DNA of 64,000 nucleotides from contig JAEUVA010000008.1 of assembly GCA_016787045.1 (NCBI GenBank), forward strand, positions 301,743-365,742, written 5' to 3'. Origin of the DNA: Chitinophagales bacterium. Its GTDB lineage: Bacteria > Bacteroidota > Bacteroidia > Chitinophagales > LD1. Below, one piece after another: positions 1 through 9,873 of this stretch. The stretch's first letter is position 1; every line of letters begins with the position of its first letter. The notes beneath the pieces are model-generated. The model was not told the DNA's origin. It saw nothing but the letters and a program-made list of their open reading frames with translations, and made no database searches. The translations under genes were made by a program, and so were the position numbers.

Positions 1-2
1 CG

Positions 3-302
3 CAAGTTGCCGACCATAAAACAGAGGGTGGAACGATATTCAAAGTGCAGTTGTTTGCTCTAAAAGGAGAATTGAAAGAATACGAAAAAGTATCTAAACT
101 ATTTGGAGCAAACTCACTTAGTGCTGAAGTGTTGGACAATGGTTTTATCCGTTATTATGCCGGAAGTACAGCTAGTGTTGCAGAAGCTGCAAAATTACTA
201 CAAACTGCCAAAGGTGGCGGCTACGCCAATGCGGTAATTGTGGGCTTCAAAAACGGTACTCGAATGAGCACAGATGAAGTGAACAAGCTCATCAACAAAT
301 AA
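3..302 (+). CDS. SPOR-domain protein, C-terminal fragment (5' truncated by window edge)
   Basis: The reading frame is open from base 3, so this is the last ~99 residues of a longer protein whose start lies outside the window. The GTG at base 45 is internal. The fragment has the pattern of a SPOR peptidoglycan-binding domain: a first strand 'FKVQLFALKGEL', a helix, a second strand 'GFIRYYAG', a second helix and a final 'YANAVIVGFKNG' strand. SPOR domains bind denuded glycan strands in the periplasm, usually at division sites or on amidases and OmpA-like proteins. Which N-terminal domain it carries cannot be seen. It converges on the DUF255 gene 9 bp downstream. Confidence 0.7.
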   Translation, partial: QVADHKTEGGTIFKVQLFALKGELKEYEKVSKLFGANSLSAEVLDNGFIRYYAGSTASVAEAAKLLQTAKGGGYANAVIVGFKNGTRMSTDEVNKLINK

Positions 303-310
303 TCGGTTAC

Positions 311-2287
311 TTACCCCAAGCTTTTCATTAGCGTTTTAATGTCTTGTGCAGGTGCACTGCATGTTTTGTTTTGGCAAGCATAGAGGAGCGTTTTGCCTTC
401 CACAAATTTCAATTGCAAAGCTGGTACGTTGCTTTCTTTTTCACTTCCGCACAATATTATATTAGGTATATAGTTTTTACAAAGTTCACTACATATGTCA
501 ATAGCATTCTCACCAATTATAGCCAGCACATAGGGTTCTTGCTGCATCCAAAGCGTTAACATGGCCCAATTGGCATAAAACACCGGGTGCTCCGCCACCA
601 TGGGTTGCATCACTCGTACCGCTTTTTGTACCATTTGTAAGTAGCTATCGTTGTAGTTTATTAATGCTAATTTGTATAGCGCCTTAAACATGGATGAATT
701 GGAAGATGGAATAACATTATCGGAAGTTTCTGTTTTGCGGGCTATGAGTGGTTCATCATTAACAGATGTGTAAAAAAACAAGCCGGTAGATGCATTGTAG
801 AAATGTTGAATCACATATTCCGCCAATCTTTGTGCATTGCTAAGCCACTGCTCATCAAACGTCACTTCATACAAGTCAAGAAATGCTTCGCAGGTAAAAC
901 TGTAGTCGTCTAAAAAACCGGATATAGTTCGTTTGCTGTTTTTGTAATTACGGTAAACAATACCTTCTGCCGCTATCATTTTTTCTAAAACAAAATGCGC
1001 ACATCGGAGTGCACGTTTCAAATACCTTTCCTCGCCAGTGGCTTTATAGGCAGCTACCAGCCCCGATACTGTTAAAGCATTCCAAGAAGTAAGTATTTTA
1101 TCATCTAAACCCGGGCGCACTCGCTGGCTGCGCACTTGCAGTAGCTTTGCTTTGCATTGATTAATAAATGTTTGTTTCTTGTCATCCATCATCGCTCCAT
1201 CTTGCAATATCAAGTGGTTGGCATGCTCAAAATTCCCAGCTTCACTCACCGCATATATTTCTGAAAAAGCTGCAAAATCCTCACCTAAAACTTCTTTGAG
1301 CTCTTGCCAACTCCACACATAAAACTTGCCCTCCTCACCTTCGCTATCGGCATCTAAGGCGGCATAAAATCCACCCTCCGGTGCACTAAGTTCACGTTCT
1401 AAAAAATTACATGTTTCTGCCAAAACATTTAGGTATTCTTTCTTCTGCAACACTTGGTAGCACTCTGCATAAAAAGACAAAAGCTGCGCATTATCGTATA
1501 GCATTTTTTCAAAATGCGGAATTTCCCAACGGTCGTCCACACTATAGCGGGCAAAGCCCCCACCCACATGGTCGTACAACCCACCCTCATACATTTTGTC
1601 GGCTGTTACTTGTGCGGCTAAAAGTGGCTTATTATGTTTTGAGTAAAACTGATTTTGCAACAAGTAGCGCAAAGTAACCGGCATCGGAAACTTAGGCGCT
1701 CCTGCCCTCCCTCCCTTTTGGTAATCCCACACAGCATCAAACTTTTTAAAAACCTCATTTGCCTCCATCCATGATTCATTGCTTTGTGCGTCCGGCAATG
1801 CATCCATGGCACGAATACCTTGAGTAATTTGCGTGGCACGCTCCATCATTTCCTCTTTGTTTTCTTCCCACTGGCGCGCAAAGTATTGCAGCACCTGCAA
1901 CCATTGCTGCTTGGGGAAATAGGTACCTGCATATACCGGCCTGCCATCGGGTAGTGTAATGGCATTCAGCGGCCAGCCGCCACGCCCGCTGATGAGCTGG
2001 CAGGCATCCATGTATATGCCATCTACATCGGGGCGCTCCTCCCTATCCACCTTCACGCTAACAAAGTACTTATTCATCACCGCTGCTACTTCGGCATCTT
2101 CAAAACTTTCGTGCTCCATCACATGGCACCAATGGCAAGCCGAATAGCCCACCGATACAAGCATTAGTTGTTGAGTGTGCTGTGCGTGTTGTAAGGTTGC
2201 TGCATTCCAAGCCCGCCAATGCACCGGATTTTTAGCATGCTGCAATAAGTATGGACTGGTTTCGGTAGCTAGTAAATTAGAGGACAT
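311..2287 (-). CDS. Thioredoxin-domain protein of the DUF255/YyaL/SPATA20 family
   Basis: 658 residues, about the normal family length. The N-terminal part (about residues 1-165) is a thioredoxin fold starting with the family signature 'LLATETSPYLLQHAKNPVHW' and carrying the redox pair in 'SACHWCHVMEHESF'. The rest resembles an alpha/alpha barrel of glycosidase type ('GGGFARYSVDDRWEIPHFEKMLYDNA' region, 'ALDADSEGEEGKFYVW' region). The ATG at 2287 gives the conserved N-terminus. The biochemical role of the family is not established; a catalytic activity on sugars has been suggested from the fold only. It is divergent from the FKBP gene, with 74 bp between the starts. Confidence 0.9.
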   Translation of the reverse strand: MSSNLLATETSPYLLQHAKNPVHWRAWNAATLQHAQHTQQLMLVSVGYSACHWCHVMEHESFEDAEVAAVMNKYFVSVKVDREERPDVDGIYMDACQLISGRGGWPLNAITLPDGRPVYAGTYFPKQQWLQVLQYFARQWEENKEEMMERATQITQGIRAMDALPDAQSNESWMEANEVFKKFDAVWDYQKGGRAGAPKFPMPVTLRYLLQNQFYSKHNKPLLAAQVTADKMYEGGLYDHVGGGFARYSVDDRWEIPHFEKMLYDNAQLLSFYAECYQVLQKKEYLNVLAETCNFLERELSAPEGGFYAALDADSEGEEGKFYVWSWQELKEVLGEDFAAFSEIYAVSEAGNFEHANHLILQDGAMMDDKKQTFINQCKAKLLQVRSQRVRPGLDDKILTSWNALTVSGLVAAYKATGEERYLKRALRCAHFVLEKMIAAEGIVYRNYKNSKRTISGFLDDYSFTCEAFLDLYEVTFDEQWLSNAQRLAEYVIQHFYNASTGLFFYTSVNDEPLIARKTETSDNVIPSSNSSMFKALYKLALINYNDSYLQMVQKAVRVMQPMVAEHPVFYANWAMLTLWMQQEPYVLAIIGENAIDICSELCKNYIPNIILCGSEKESNVPALQLKFVEGKTLLYACQNKTCSAPAQDIKTLMKSLG

Positions 2288-2335
2288 GAATAAGGGTTGA
2301 AATGATTTTTAGTGTGCGGCAAATTAGGCAAATGC

Positions 2336-2343
2336 TACATTCG
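2336..2343 (+). promoter_or_regulatory. Possible -7 box (TACATTCG) for the FKBP gene
   Basis: TACATTCG lies 18 bp before the FKBP start and differs by one base from the Bacteroidota -7 consensus TAnnTTTG. The same octamer occurs before two other genes in this window (minus strand 34402-34409 and 58098-58105). No clear TTG at -33 was seen, so this is tentative. Confidence 0.3.
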
Positions 2344-2361
2344 CGGCAATTAAACTGACAG

Positions 2362-2808
2362 ATGAACGATTTTCAAAAAAGATTGCAAGAAATGCAACGG
2401 TTAAAAGAGTTAGAACAAATGGCAGCTATGGCTTCTTTCAAAACTTACGTAGAGGCAAACTTTAAAGATGCCATAGGCACACCCAGTGGCTTACACTACA
2501 TTTTGCTGGAAGAAGGCAGTGGTGCCACACCACAAAAACATCAGAATGTAAGTGTGCATTATACCGGAACCCTTACAGACGGTACTGTGTTTGATTCTTC
2601 GCATAAGCGCAATCAACCTATCACTTTCCCATTGGGCACCGGGCGTGTAATCAAGGGCTGGGATGAAGGTATTGCCTTGCTTAAAGTTGGCGGCAAAGCC
2701 AAGTTAATTATCCCTTACTTTTTAGCGTATGGTGCAGATGGCCGCCCACCCATTATACCAGCAAAAGCTACATTGATTTTTGATGTAGAATTACTGGCTG
2801 TTAACTAA
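2362..2808 (+). CDS. FKBP-type peptidyl-prolyl cis-trans isomerase
   Basis: 148 residues. Residues ~1-45 form a charged helix without a signal peptide. Residues ~50-148 are a complete FKBP domain with '[18 protein letters not shown]', '[16 protein letters not shown]' and 'IIPYFLAYG' followed by the '[14 protein letters not shown]' strand, which are the usual active-site pocket segments (Tyr, Phe, Asp, Trp). Expected role: prolyl isomerisation during protein folding, in the cytoplasm if the absence of a signal peptide is correct. The bestrophin gene begins 5 bp after the stop, so the two are probably co-transcribed. Confidence 0.93.
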   Translation: MNDFQKRLQEMQRLKELEQMAAMASFKTYVEANFKDAIGTPSGLHYILLEEGSGATPQKHQNVSVHYTGTLTDGTVFDSSHKRNQPITFPLGTGRVIKGWDEGIALLKVGGKAKLIIPYFLAYGADGRPPIIPAKATLIFDVELLAVN

Positions 2809-2813
2809 ATAGC

Positions 2814-3704
2814 ATGATTAGTTACAATCCCAGAGAGTGGTTTACTTTCATTTTTCGCTTTCATAAGTCCGATACCTTTAGGCAGCTATTTCCCATGATA
2901 GTAGGTATTAGCATTTACTCCGGCTTGGTGGCATACTTTGAACAAGATTATCTGCACTTAACAGAAAATAGCCGCATCAAAAACATCAGCATTATGCACA
3001 CATTGCTGACGTTTGTAATATCTACTTTGCTGGTGTTTAGAACTAATACTGCCTACGAACGCTGGTGGGAAGGGCGCAAACTTTGGGGCAGCTTAGTGAA
3101 CAATAGCCGTAATCTGGCGCTTAAACTACATGCACTGCTACCAGTGCCATCTAAAGAGCGTACCTTTTTTGCCACCATGATTCCTAATTATGCGTATGTA
3201 CTGCGCAGCCATTTGCGCGATAAGGTGGCCAAGGGCGATGTAGAACCTAACGAATTGTTTACGCAGGAAGAACTATCGCAGCATCAACACAACCCCAACT
3301 ATATTGCCAAGCGGATGTTTGAGCAAATACATCTACTCAATAAAAAAGGTACACTTACGCACGAGCAACTGCTCTATGTAAATAATGAACTGATGAGTTT
3401 TACGGATGTATGTGGCGCGTGTGAGCGCATCCGAAAAACACCTATCCCCTACTCTTATAGTGTGTTTCTCAAAAAGTTCATCTTCTTTTTTGTGATGACC
3501 CTGCCCATAACACTCTGTTTTACCCTGGGATATTTTTGTATACCGGTAGTGGCGTTTATTTTTTATGTATTAACCAGCTTAGAAATAATAGCCGAAGAAA
3601 TAGAAGACCCCTTTGGTGCTGATGATAACGACTTGCCTACTGATGCTATTAGCGCTACTATCCGTAAAACTGTACATGAAATTTTAGAACACCACCCCCT
3701 TTAA
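2814..3704 (+). CDS. Bestrophin family (UPF0187) chloride channel-like membrane protein
   Basis: 296 residues with four hydrophobic helices, two near the N-terminus (about 20-45 and 60-80) and two near residues 225-265. The family patterns 'FRTNTAYERWWEGRKLWG' and 'NNSRNLALKL' follow the second helix, and the acidic 'EIIAEEIEDPFGADDNDLP' segment lies near the C-terminus; both are hallmarks of bestrophin/YneE proteins. Bacterial members form pentameric anion or cation channels in the inner membrane. It starts 5 bp after the FKBP stop. The physiological ion is not predictable from the sequence. Confidence 0.93.
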   Translation: MISYNPREWFTFIFRFHKSDTFRQLFPMIVGISIYSGLVAYFEQDYLHLTENSRIKNISIMHTLLTFVISTLLVFRTNTAYERWWEGRKLWGSLVNNSRNLALKLHALLPVPSKERTFFATMIPNYAYVLRSHLRDKVAKGDVEPNELFTQEELSQHQHNPNYIAKRMFEQIHLLNKKGTLTHEQLLYVNNELMSFTDVCGACERIRKTPIPYSYSVFLKKFIFFFVMTLPITLCFTLGYFCIPVVAFIFYVLTSLEIIAEEIEDPFGADDNDLPTDAISATIRKTVHEILEHHPL

Positions 3705-3717
3705 CCTTGTGAAAACA

Positions 3718-3746
3718 GTGTGGGAAACTTATTTTAACGCCCACAC
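3718..3746 (+). other. Stem-loop between the bestrophin gene and lpxD
   Basis: GTGTGGG at 3718-3724 pairs perfectly with CCCACAC at 3740-3746 around a 15-nt AT-rich loop, 13 bp after the bestrophin stop. It is followed by A-rich rather than T-rich sequence, so it is a weak terminator candidate for the plus strand at best. Confidence 0.3.
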
Positions 3747-3811
3747 AATAAAAAAACACCCCGTGTGTTAATGTGCGTGAAGTTGATAAAGTATAACCCT
3801 ACCTGTGCTGC

Positions 3812-4849
3812 ATGAAGATTACTGCTCTTGAATTAGCCACCCTGCTACAAGCCAAGTTGGAAGGCAACCCACAAACTACGGTTCACAAATTAGCCAAAAT
3901 TGAAGAAAGCGATGCAGAGAGCTTTTGCTTTTTGGCCAACCCCAAGTATTACCATTACGCCCTCACGCAACCCATTGGCATTTTGCTTTGTAACGAAACG
4001 TTGGAGTACAATGCAGCCAATGTAGGTGCTGTGCTTCGGGTAAAAGAACCCTATGCTGCTTTCCAGCAACTGATGGAGTTGTATGCTGCCATGAATAAAC
4101 CCAATAACCTCAGCGGAGTTTCAGACAAAGCATTTGTAGCAGATAATGCTTCTATAGGAAACAATGTGAGTATAGATGCTTTTGCTTACGTAGGCAAGGG
4201 CGCAAAAATTGGCAACAACGTGGTGTTGCATGCCCAATGTTACGTAGGCGAAAAAGCGGTAATTGGTAACGATACTGTTTTGTATGCCGGAGTTAAAATT
4301 TACCATGAATGCGAAATTGGCAGCCGCTGCATCATTCACTCGGGCGCTGTAATTGGCAGTGATGGCTTTGGTTTTGCACCGCAAGATGATGGCACCTACA
4401 AAAAAATACCCCAAACAGGCAATGTAGTGGTAGGAAATGATGTAGAGATAGGCGCCAACACTTGTATAGACCGGGCTGTTATTGGCAGTACACGCATTGG
4501 CAATGGCGTAAAACTAGATAACCTCATACAAATTGCACACAACGTAGAACTTGGCGATAACACTGCCATTGCCGCTCAGGCGGGCATTTCGGGCAGTACC
4601 CGCATTGGCAAAAACGCTATGATTGGCGGGCAGGCCGGCATTACCGGCCACCTAAAAATTGGCGACTTTGTAAAAGTGCAGGCACAAGCGGCTGTCATCC
4701 ACAACATAGAAGATAAAAAAGGTATATCGGGTGCCCCGGCCATAGATGCCCGCGAACACTACCGGCAATTAGCCGCCATTCGTCAGTTACCGGAGTTACT
4801 CAAAAAGATTCACACTTTAGAAAAGCAACTGCAAGACCTAAAAAAGTGA
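3812..4849 (+). CDS. lpxD: UDP-3-O-acylglucosamine N-acyltransferase LpxD
   Basis: 345 residues, normal for LpxD. An N-terminal uridine-binding domain (about 1-100) precedes a left-handed beta-helix of hexapeptide repeats (about 105-310, many I-G-N/D-x-x triplets) and a C-terminal helix ending in Lys. The catalytic histidine lies in '[11 protein letters not shown]' (about His243). LpxD adds the second 3-hydroxyacyl chain from acyl-ACP to UDP-3-O-acyl-glucosamine, the third step of lipid A synthesis in the cytoplasm. It heads the lpxD - lpxC/fabZ - lpxA cluster, the usual order in Bacteroidota. Confidence 0.97.
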   Translation: MKITALELATLLQAKLEGNPQTTVHKLAKIEESDAESFCFLANPKYYHYALTQPIGILLCNETLEYNAANVGAVLRVKEPYAAFQQLMELYAAMNKPNNLSGVSDKAFVADNASIGNNVSIDAFAYVGKGAKIGNNVVLHAQCYVGEKAVIGNDTVLYAGVKIYHECEIGSRCIIHSGAVIGSDGFGFAPQDDGTYKKIPQTGNVVVGNDVEIGANTCIDRAVIGSTRIGNGVKLDNLIQIAHNVELGDNTAIAAQAGISGSTRIGKNAMIGGQAGITGHLKIGDFVKVQAQAAVIHNIEDKKGISGAPAIDAREHYRQLAAIRQLPELLKKIHTLEKQLQDLKK

Positions 4850-4885
4850 ACCAGACATACCGCTACAAAAAGCCACACATAAAAC

Positions 4886-4893
4886 TACATTTG
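4886..4893 (+). promoter_or_regulatory. Possible -7 box (TACATTTG) upstream of lpxC-fabZ
   Basis: TACATTTG is an exact match to the Bacteroidota -7 consensus TAnnTTTG, 22 bp before the ATG at 4916. No TTG was found at the right distance upstream, so it may be an internal promoter that supplements transcription from lpxD. Confidence 0.4.
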
Positions 4894-4915
4894 CCCACCC
4901 ATTAAGGATTTGTTA

Positions 4916-6319
4916 ATGAATCACTCGTACCAGCAAACCATAAAAAAAGAAGTTTCGCTTACAGGAGTAGGACTCCACACCGGACAAAACGTTACCGTAA
5001 CATTTGTTCCTGCTCCGGTTAACCATGGCATTAAGTTTCAGCGTACCGATATGGACGGCAGCCCCATTATACCTGCCGACTGCGACTTGGTAACCACGGT
5101 ACAACGCGGTACAACACTAGAAAAAAACAATGCGATAGTAGCTACTGTAGAGCACGTAATGAGCGCATTAGTGGGCTTGCAGATAGATAATTGCTTAGTA
5201 CAGGTAAATGGAATAGAAATGCCCATTATGGATGGCAGCGCCCGCCCATACGTAGATGCCCTGGAAACCGCGGGCACTCAAGAGCAAAACGAAGAGCGCG
5301 ATGTATTTGACCTACGCCAAAACCTGCACTATACTGATAAAGAAAGCGGTGTAGAATACTTTGCCATGCCAAGCAACCGCTACAAGGTAACTGCACTCAT
5401 TGACTACAAGAGTGAAGTACTGGGGCAGCAACATGCCAGCATGGAAAAAATGAGCGATTTCAAGAATGAAATTGCACCCTCCCGTACATTTTGTTTTCTG
5501 CACGAGTTAGAAATGCTCTACGAAGCAGGCCTCATTCGCGGTGGAGATTTGAACAATGCCATCATTGTCGTGGATAGACCTATTACAGAAACAGAGCGCC
5601 AAAAACTCGCTACACTTTTTGATAAACCTGACATCACAGTGGTAGAAGAAGGCATTCTCAACAACGTAAAACTACATCACCATAACGAGCCGGCTCGGCA
5701 CAAACTGTTAGATGTGGTTGGCGATTTAGGATTAGTGGGCACACCCATTAATGCCAGCATAGTAGCTACTAAGCCCGGTCACAAGCATAACGTAGAGTTT
5801 GCAAAAATTTTGAAGCAACATATCAAGCAGGAAAAAATGAAAGACCCTGCACCGGAATACGACCCCAACAAACCACCCGTGTACGATGCAGTGGGTATCG
5901 AAAAAATACTCCCCCATCGCTATCCTTTTTTGCTGATTGATAAAATCGTACACCTTACTCCTAATGAAGTGGTAGGGGTAAAAGCGGTAACCTTTAACGA
6001 AGAGTTTTTTCGCGGGCATTTCCCCGGCAATCCGGTAATGCCGGGCGTATTGCAATTAGAAGCCATGGCGCAAACAGGAGGTATTTTGGTGCTGGGCAAC
6101 TTACCGGACCCACAAAACTACGATACCTACTTTCTGAAAATTAACAACGTAAAATTCAGGCAACACGTTGTGCCGGGCGATACCGTGTTGTTTAAACTGG
6201 AATTGGCCGCACCCATTCGCAGAGGTTTAGTAGAAATGCGCGGCAGCGCTTATGTAGGCAACAAATTAGTGAGCGAAGCGGAACTCATGGCCAAAATTCA
6301 ACGAAAAGAAACCAAGTAG
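4916..6319 (+). CDS. lpxC-fabZ: Bifunctional UDP-3-O-acyl-GlcNAc deacetylase LpxC / 3-hydroxyacyl-ACP dehydratase FabZ
   Basis: 467 residues. Residues 1 to ~300 are LpxC, with zinc-ligand segments 'VEHVMSALVGLQ' and 'RHKLLDVVGDLGLVG' and the 'KPGHKHN' catalytic loop. Residues ~325-467 are FabZ, with 'ILPHRYPFLLIDKI' and the active-site stretch 'GHFPGNPVMPGVLQLEAMAQ'. The first domain performs the committed step of lipid A synthesis. The second dehydrates 3-hydroxyacyl-ACP, so both compete for 3-hydroxyacyl chains in one polypeptide. This fusion is characteristic of Bacteroidota. I chose the ATG at 4916 over an upstream TTG (4910) because AAGGA at 4904-4908 sits 7 bp before it, one of the few good Shine-Dalgarno sites here. 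Confidence 0.97.
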   Translation: MNHSYQQTIKKEVSLTGVGLHTGQNVTVTFVPAPVNHGIKFQRTDMDGSPIIPADCDLVTTVQRGTTLEKNNAIVATVEHVMSALVGLQIDNCLVQVNGIEMPIMDGSARPYVDALETAGTQEQNEERDVFDLRQNLHYTDKESGVEYFAMPSNRYKVTALIDYKSEVLGQQHASMEKMSDFKNEIAPSRTFCFLHELEMLYEAGLIRGGDLNNAIIVVDRPITETERQKLATLFDKPDITVVEEGILNNVKLHHHNEPARHKLLDVVGDLGLVGTPINASIVATKPGHKHNVEFAKILKQHIKQEKMKDPAPEYDPNKPPVYDAVGIEKILPHRYPFLLIDKIVHLTPNEVVGVKAVTFNEEFFRGHFPGNPVMPGVLQLEAMAQTGGILVLGNLPDPQNYDTYFLKINNVKFRQHVVPGDTVLFKLELAAPIRRGLVEMRGSAYVGNKLVSEAELMAKIQRKETK

Positions 6320-6364
6320 TCTATACCACCCCTGCACTAAGCAGCTAACCTCCAGCATCAACGC

Positions 6365-7156
6365 ATGAACCAACCCTTTGCCTCTATACACCCCGGTGCC
6401 GAAATAGCCGACAATGTGGCTGTAGAACCATTTGTAACTATTTCAAAAGACGTAGTAATTGGCGAAGGCACCTGGATAGGGCCAAATGTAACCATAATGG
6501 AAGGCGCACGCATTGGCAAAAACTGTAAGATATTTCCGGGTGCTGTAATCAGCGCCATCCCACAGGATTTAAAATATAAAGGCGAAAAAAGCAGTGTAGT
6601 GATTGGCGATAACGTAACCATCCGCGAATATGTAACCGTAAACAAGGGCACCGAGGCCGCCATGAAAACCATTATTGGTGACAATACCCTGCTCATGGCG
6701 TATGTACACGTAGCACATGATTGTGTGATAGGCAAAAACTGTGTGCTGGCCAACAACGCCAACTTAGCCGGACACGTAGAAGTAGGTGACTATTCTGTAT
6801 TGGGTGGCAGTACTAACTTTCAGCAATTTGTAAAAATTGGCCGCCATGTTATTGTTAGCGGTGGCTGTTTAGTGAATAAAGATATTCCTCCGTTTGTGCG
6901 TGCAGCGCGCCACCCCACTACTTATGCCGGAGTAAACTCAATAGGTTTGCGCAGACGTGGCTACAGTACCGAACAAATAAATAAAATACTGGATGTGTAT
7001 CGCATACTTTACATCCGTGGGTACAACACTTCCTCTGCGCTAAAACTAATAGAAGCCGATATCCCCGATACTCCCGAAAAAGATGAGATTGTAGATTTTA
7101 TCCGCCAGAGTGTGCGCGGAGTAATGAAAGGGTTTAAGAGCACCAGCGAAGACTAA
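6365..7156 (+). CDS. lpxA: Acyl-ACP--UDP-N-acetylglucosamine O-acyltransferase LpxA
   Basis: 263 residues, normal length. A left-handed beta-helix of hexapeptide repeats spans about residues 5-190, with the catalytic 'HVAHDCVIG' segment (His118 in the position of the E. coli catalytic His125). A helical C-terminal domain follows ('STEQINKILDVYRILYIRG'). It acylates UDP-GlcNAc, the first lipid A step, in the cytoplasm. It follows lpxC-fabZ by 45 bp on the same strand and completes the first three enzymes of Raetz-pathway lipid A synthesis in one cluster. Confidence 0.97.
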   Translation: MNQPFASIHPGAEIADNVAVEPFVTISKDVVIGEGTWIGPNVTIMEGARIGKNCKIFPGAVISAIPQDLKYKGEKSSVVIGDNVTIREYVTVNKGTEAAMKTIIGDNTLLMAYVHVAHDCVIGKNCVLANNANLAGHVEVGDYSVLGGSTNFQQFVKIGRHVIVSGGCLVNKDIPPFVRAARHPTTYAGVNSIGLRRRGYSTEQINKILDVYRILYIRGYNTSSALKLIEADIPDTPEKDEIVDFIRQSVRGVMKGFKSTSED

Positions 7157-7235
7157 GCCCCACTTATCTGCTAAAAATCTGCAAAAACGTTAAGCATATT
7201 GCAGCAACCTTTACATTAGCATTATTCAAAAAATT

Positions 7236-9866
7236 ATGGTTAAGAAAATTGTATTGGGTTTTGTAGTGCTCTTATTACTACTCGTTGCAACAGTTATTGC
7301 TGTACCGCTTATTTTCAAAGATAAAATCAACGCTAAGGTTAAAGATGAAATTAACCGACAACTGAACACCAAGGTGGACTATGGTGATTTCTCACTCTCC
7401 CTTATCCGTAGTTTCCCCAACTTTAGCTTTTCGCTTAATGACTTATCTATAGTAGGTATCAATGAGTTTAAAGGCGATACGCTCACACATATCAAACAAT
7501 TAAGTTTTACCATAGACCTCATGAGCGTTATTAACGGCAGCACTTACAAAGTACTTGCTGTAGAATTAAACGAGCCCTATGTACACGGCATTGTAAACTA
7601 TAGTGGTAAAAAAAACTGGGACATTACTAAGCCAACAGCCAGTACCTCTTCATCGCCATTTTCTATTCAATTAAAAAAGTCTTCAATTACTGATGGTACT
7701 GTTTGGTATGAAGATAAACCCGGCAACCTTTCTGCCAGAGCAACCCAACTTAACTTTGAGGGTAGCGGCAGCATTACACAAGACCTCTACGACCTTGCCA
7801 CAAAAACCAACATTGGTGAATTGACAATTAAAAGTGGCGGCATCAACTACCTAAGTAAAGCAAAAGTAGAAGCTACTGTAAACATGGGTATTGATAACAT
7901 CAACAACAAATACACTTTCAAAGAAAATAACATTAGTGTCAACGCCCTTCAACTGGCGTTTGATGGATTTATACAGAACAAGAAAAGCGATTTGGTTACC
8001 GATATAACATTCAAATCTCCGCAAACTGATTTCAAAAATATTTTATCGCTCGTACCTGTAGTGTATAAAACAGACTTTGAAAAAGTTTCTGCATCCGGCA
8101 GTTTGGCGTTAGATGGTTTTGTAAAAGGTAACTATACAGACAAAACTTACCCTGCTTTTAAACTAAACCTTGTAGTTAATAATGGTAAGTTCAAGTATCC
8201 GGCCTTGCCTTTGGCGGTGAGTAATGTAAATATTGCGGCACTTTTTACTAAACCACAAGGCGGTTTAGATGCTACCTTGATTGACATCAATAAACTACAC
8301 GCAGAAATAGGCACAGATGCTATTGACGCGCATGTGGCCATCCAAACTCCTGTAAGCAACCCCAACGTACGGGCAGATATAAAGGCAAAAGTTGATTTAG
8401 CCAATGTATTAAAACTGATTCCTATGGAAGATGTGCGCAGTTTGAGCGGATTACTCAAACTAGATTTGAATTTTACGGGTAAACAAAGTGACATTGATGC
8501 TAAGAATTATGAGGCCATTATTGCAGATGGCAATGCCTCCGTTACTAACTTAATTTACGATAGCAAAGAGGCGCCTATGCCGGTAAAAGTGAGCAATATG
8601 CAAATGCAATTTACCCCGCGTAATCTTGTGCTTAACACCTTTGCTGCTAAAATTGGCAAGAGCGATATCAATGCCACCGGTACTTTAGATAATTTTATGT
8701 CTTATGCCTTTGGCAAAGGCGACTTGCTGGGAAACTTGAAACTTAACTGCGGTGTGTTTGATGCCAACGAATGGCTACAAAAAGATAAAGTAAGCGCTAC
8801 CGATACTTCAAAAACGGAGTACTTTAAAGTACCTGCTCATATTGACTTTACAGCCACGGCAAACTTTGGCCGCATTTATTACGAAAAACTACTACTCAAC
8901 AATGTTCATGGCAATGTGCTGGTGCGCGATGAATCTATCCGGCTAAGCGATTTGTATGCCGATGTACTTGGCGGCAATGCCACATTAGACGTGATTTACA
9001 ATACCAAAAACAAAGATTACCCGGATGTGAGCTTCACATACGACATCAACAATTTTGATATTCAGCAAACTTACAATTTAGTAGGCATGGCCCCCAAAAT
9101 GGCTCCGGTCATAAAATATTTACAAGGCACATTTAGCAGTGACATGAAGGGTGCCGGTAAACTCAATCGCGATATGAGTGTAGATTACAGTTCGCTAACC
9201 GGTGATGGAAAAATTGAAATCCCCTCTGCAAAAATTGTGGGTTTGCCGATACTGACAGAAGTAACCAAACTGGCTAAAATTCCTGCGCTGCAAAACTTAG
9301 AAATAAAGGATGGCTGGACTTTACTGAAATTCAAAAACGGAAAAGTGAATATAGACCCCACCGACATTAAGTTTGGTAATGGATACAACATCAACCTAAA
9401 AGGAGCCAATGGTTTTGACCAAAGTATAGATTACGATTTTCGGTTAGATGTACCCAGCAAAGAATTGGGGCCTGCCGCATCGGTAGCGCAAAACATGTTG
9501 GCAAAAATACCGGGTGCCGGAGCTACGCTGCCTGAAGTAGTTGGCTTTGTGTTTAATGCCACCGGTACAGCCGAAAAGCCACAAGTTAAGCTAACCAAAG
9601 TACTTGCCGGAAGTAGCTCGGTAAAAGATGTGGTAAACAATGCTATTGACGATGCCAAGCAAAAGGCCGAAGAAGAAGCCCGTAAGCAAGCAGAAGAGAT
9701 AAAACAAAAAGCAGAAGCCGAATTGCAAAAACAAAAACAGGCAGCAGAGCAAGCCGTACAAAAAGCTAAAGAAGAAGCCGAGCGCAAAGCACGCGAGGCA
9801 GCCGAAAAAGCAAAAAAAGAAGCCGAGCAAAAGGTAAAAGATTTGATTAAGTTTCCGAAGAAATAA
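7236..9866 (+). CDS. AsmA-like envelope protein with a C-terminal coiled-coil tail
   Basis: 876 residues. One N-terminal transmembrane helix (about 5-27) is followed by an AsmA-type N-terminal segment ('INRQLNTKVDYGDFSLSLIR'), long beta-rich repeats, and an AsmA C-terminal region near residues 590-800. AsmA/TamB-like proteins are inner-membrane-anchored periplasmic bridges linked to outer-membrane lipid homeostasis and phospholipid transport, which fits its place directly after the lipid A genes. The last ~75 residues (about 800-876) are a Lys/Glu/Ala-rich helix of K-x-E-A-E repeats. It is followed by cdd after only 7 bp. Substrate and partners are not visible. Confidence 0.85.
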   Translation: MVKKIVLGFVVLLLLLVATVIAVPLIFKDKINAKVKDEINRQLNTKVDYGDFSLSLIRSFPNFSFSLNDLSIVGINEFKGDTLTHIKQLSFTIDLMSVINGSTYKVLAVELNEPYVHGIVNYSGKKNWDITKPTASTSSSPFSIQLKKSSITDGTVWYEDKPGNLSARATQLNFEGSGSITQDLYDLATKTNIGELTIKSGGINYLSKAKVEATVNMGIDNINNKYTFKENNISVNALQLAFDGFIQNKKSDLVTDITFKSPQTDFKNILSLVPVVYKTDFEKVSASGSLALDGFVKGNYTDKTYPAFKLNLVVNNGKFKYPALPLAVSNVNIAALFTKPQGGLDATLIDINKLHAEIGTDAIDAHVAIQTPVSNPNVRADIKAKVDLANVLKLIPMEDVRSLSGLLKLDLNFTGKQSDIDAKNYEAIIADGNASVTNLIYDSKEAPMPVKVSNMQMQFTPRNLVLNTFAAKIGKSDINATGTLDNFMSYAFGKGDLLGNLKLNCGVFDANEWLQKDKVSATDTSKTEYFKVPAHIDFTATANFGRIYYEKLLLNNVHGNVLVRDESIRLSDLYADVLGGNATLDVIYNTKNKDYPDVSFTYDINNFDIQQTYNLVGMAPKMAPVIKYLQGTFSSDMKGAGKLNRDMSVDYSSLTGDGKIEIPSAKIVGLPILTEVTKLAKIPALQNLEIKDGWTLLKFKNGKVNIDPTDIKFGNGYNINLKGANGFDQSIDYDFRLDVPSKELGPAASVAQNMLAKIPGAGATLPEVVGFVFNATGTAEKPQVKLTKVLAGSSSVKDVVNNAIDDAKQKAEEEARKQAEEIKQKAEAELQKQKQAAEQAVQKAKEEAERKAREAAEKAKKEAEQKVKDLIKFPKK

Positions 9867-9873
9867 CCGGAAC

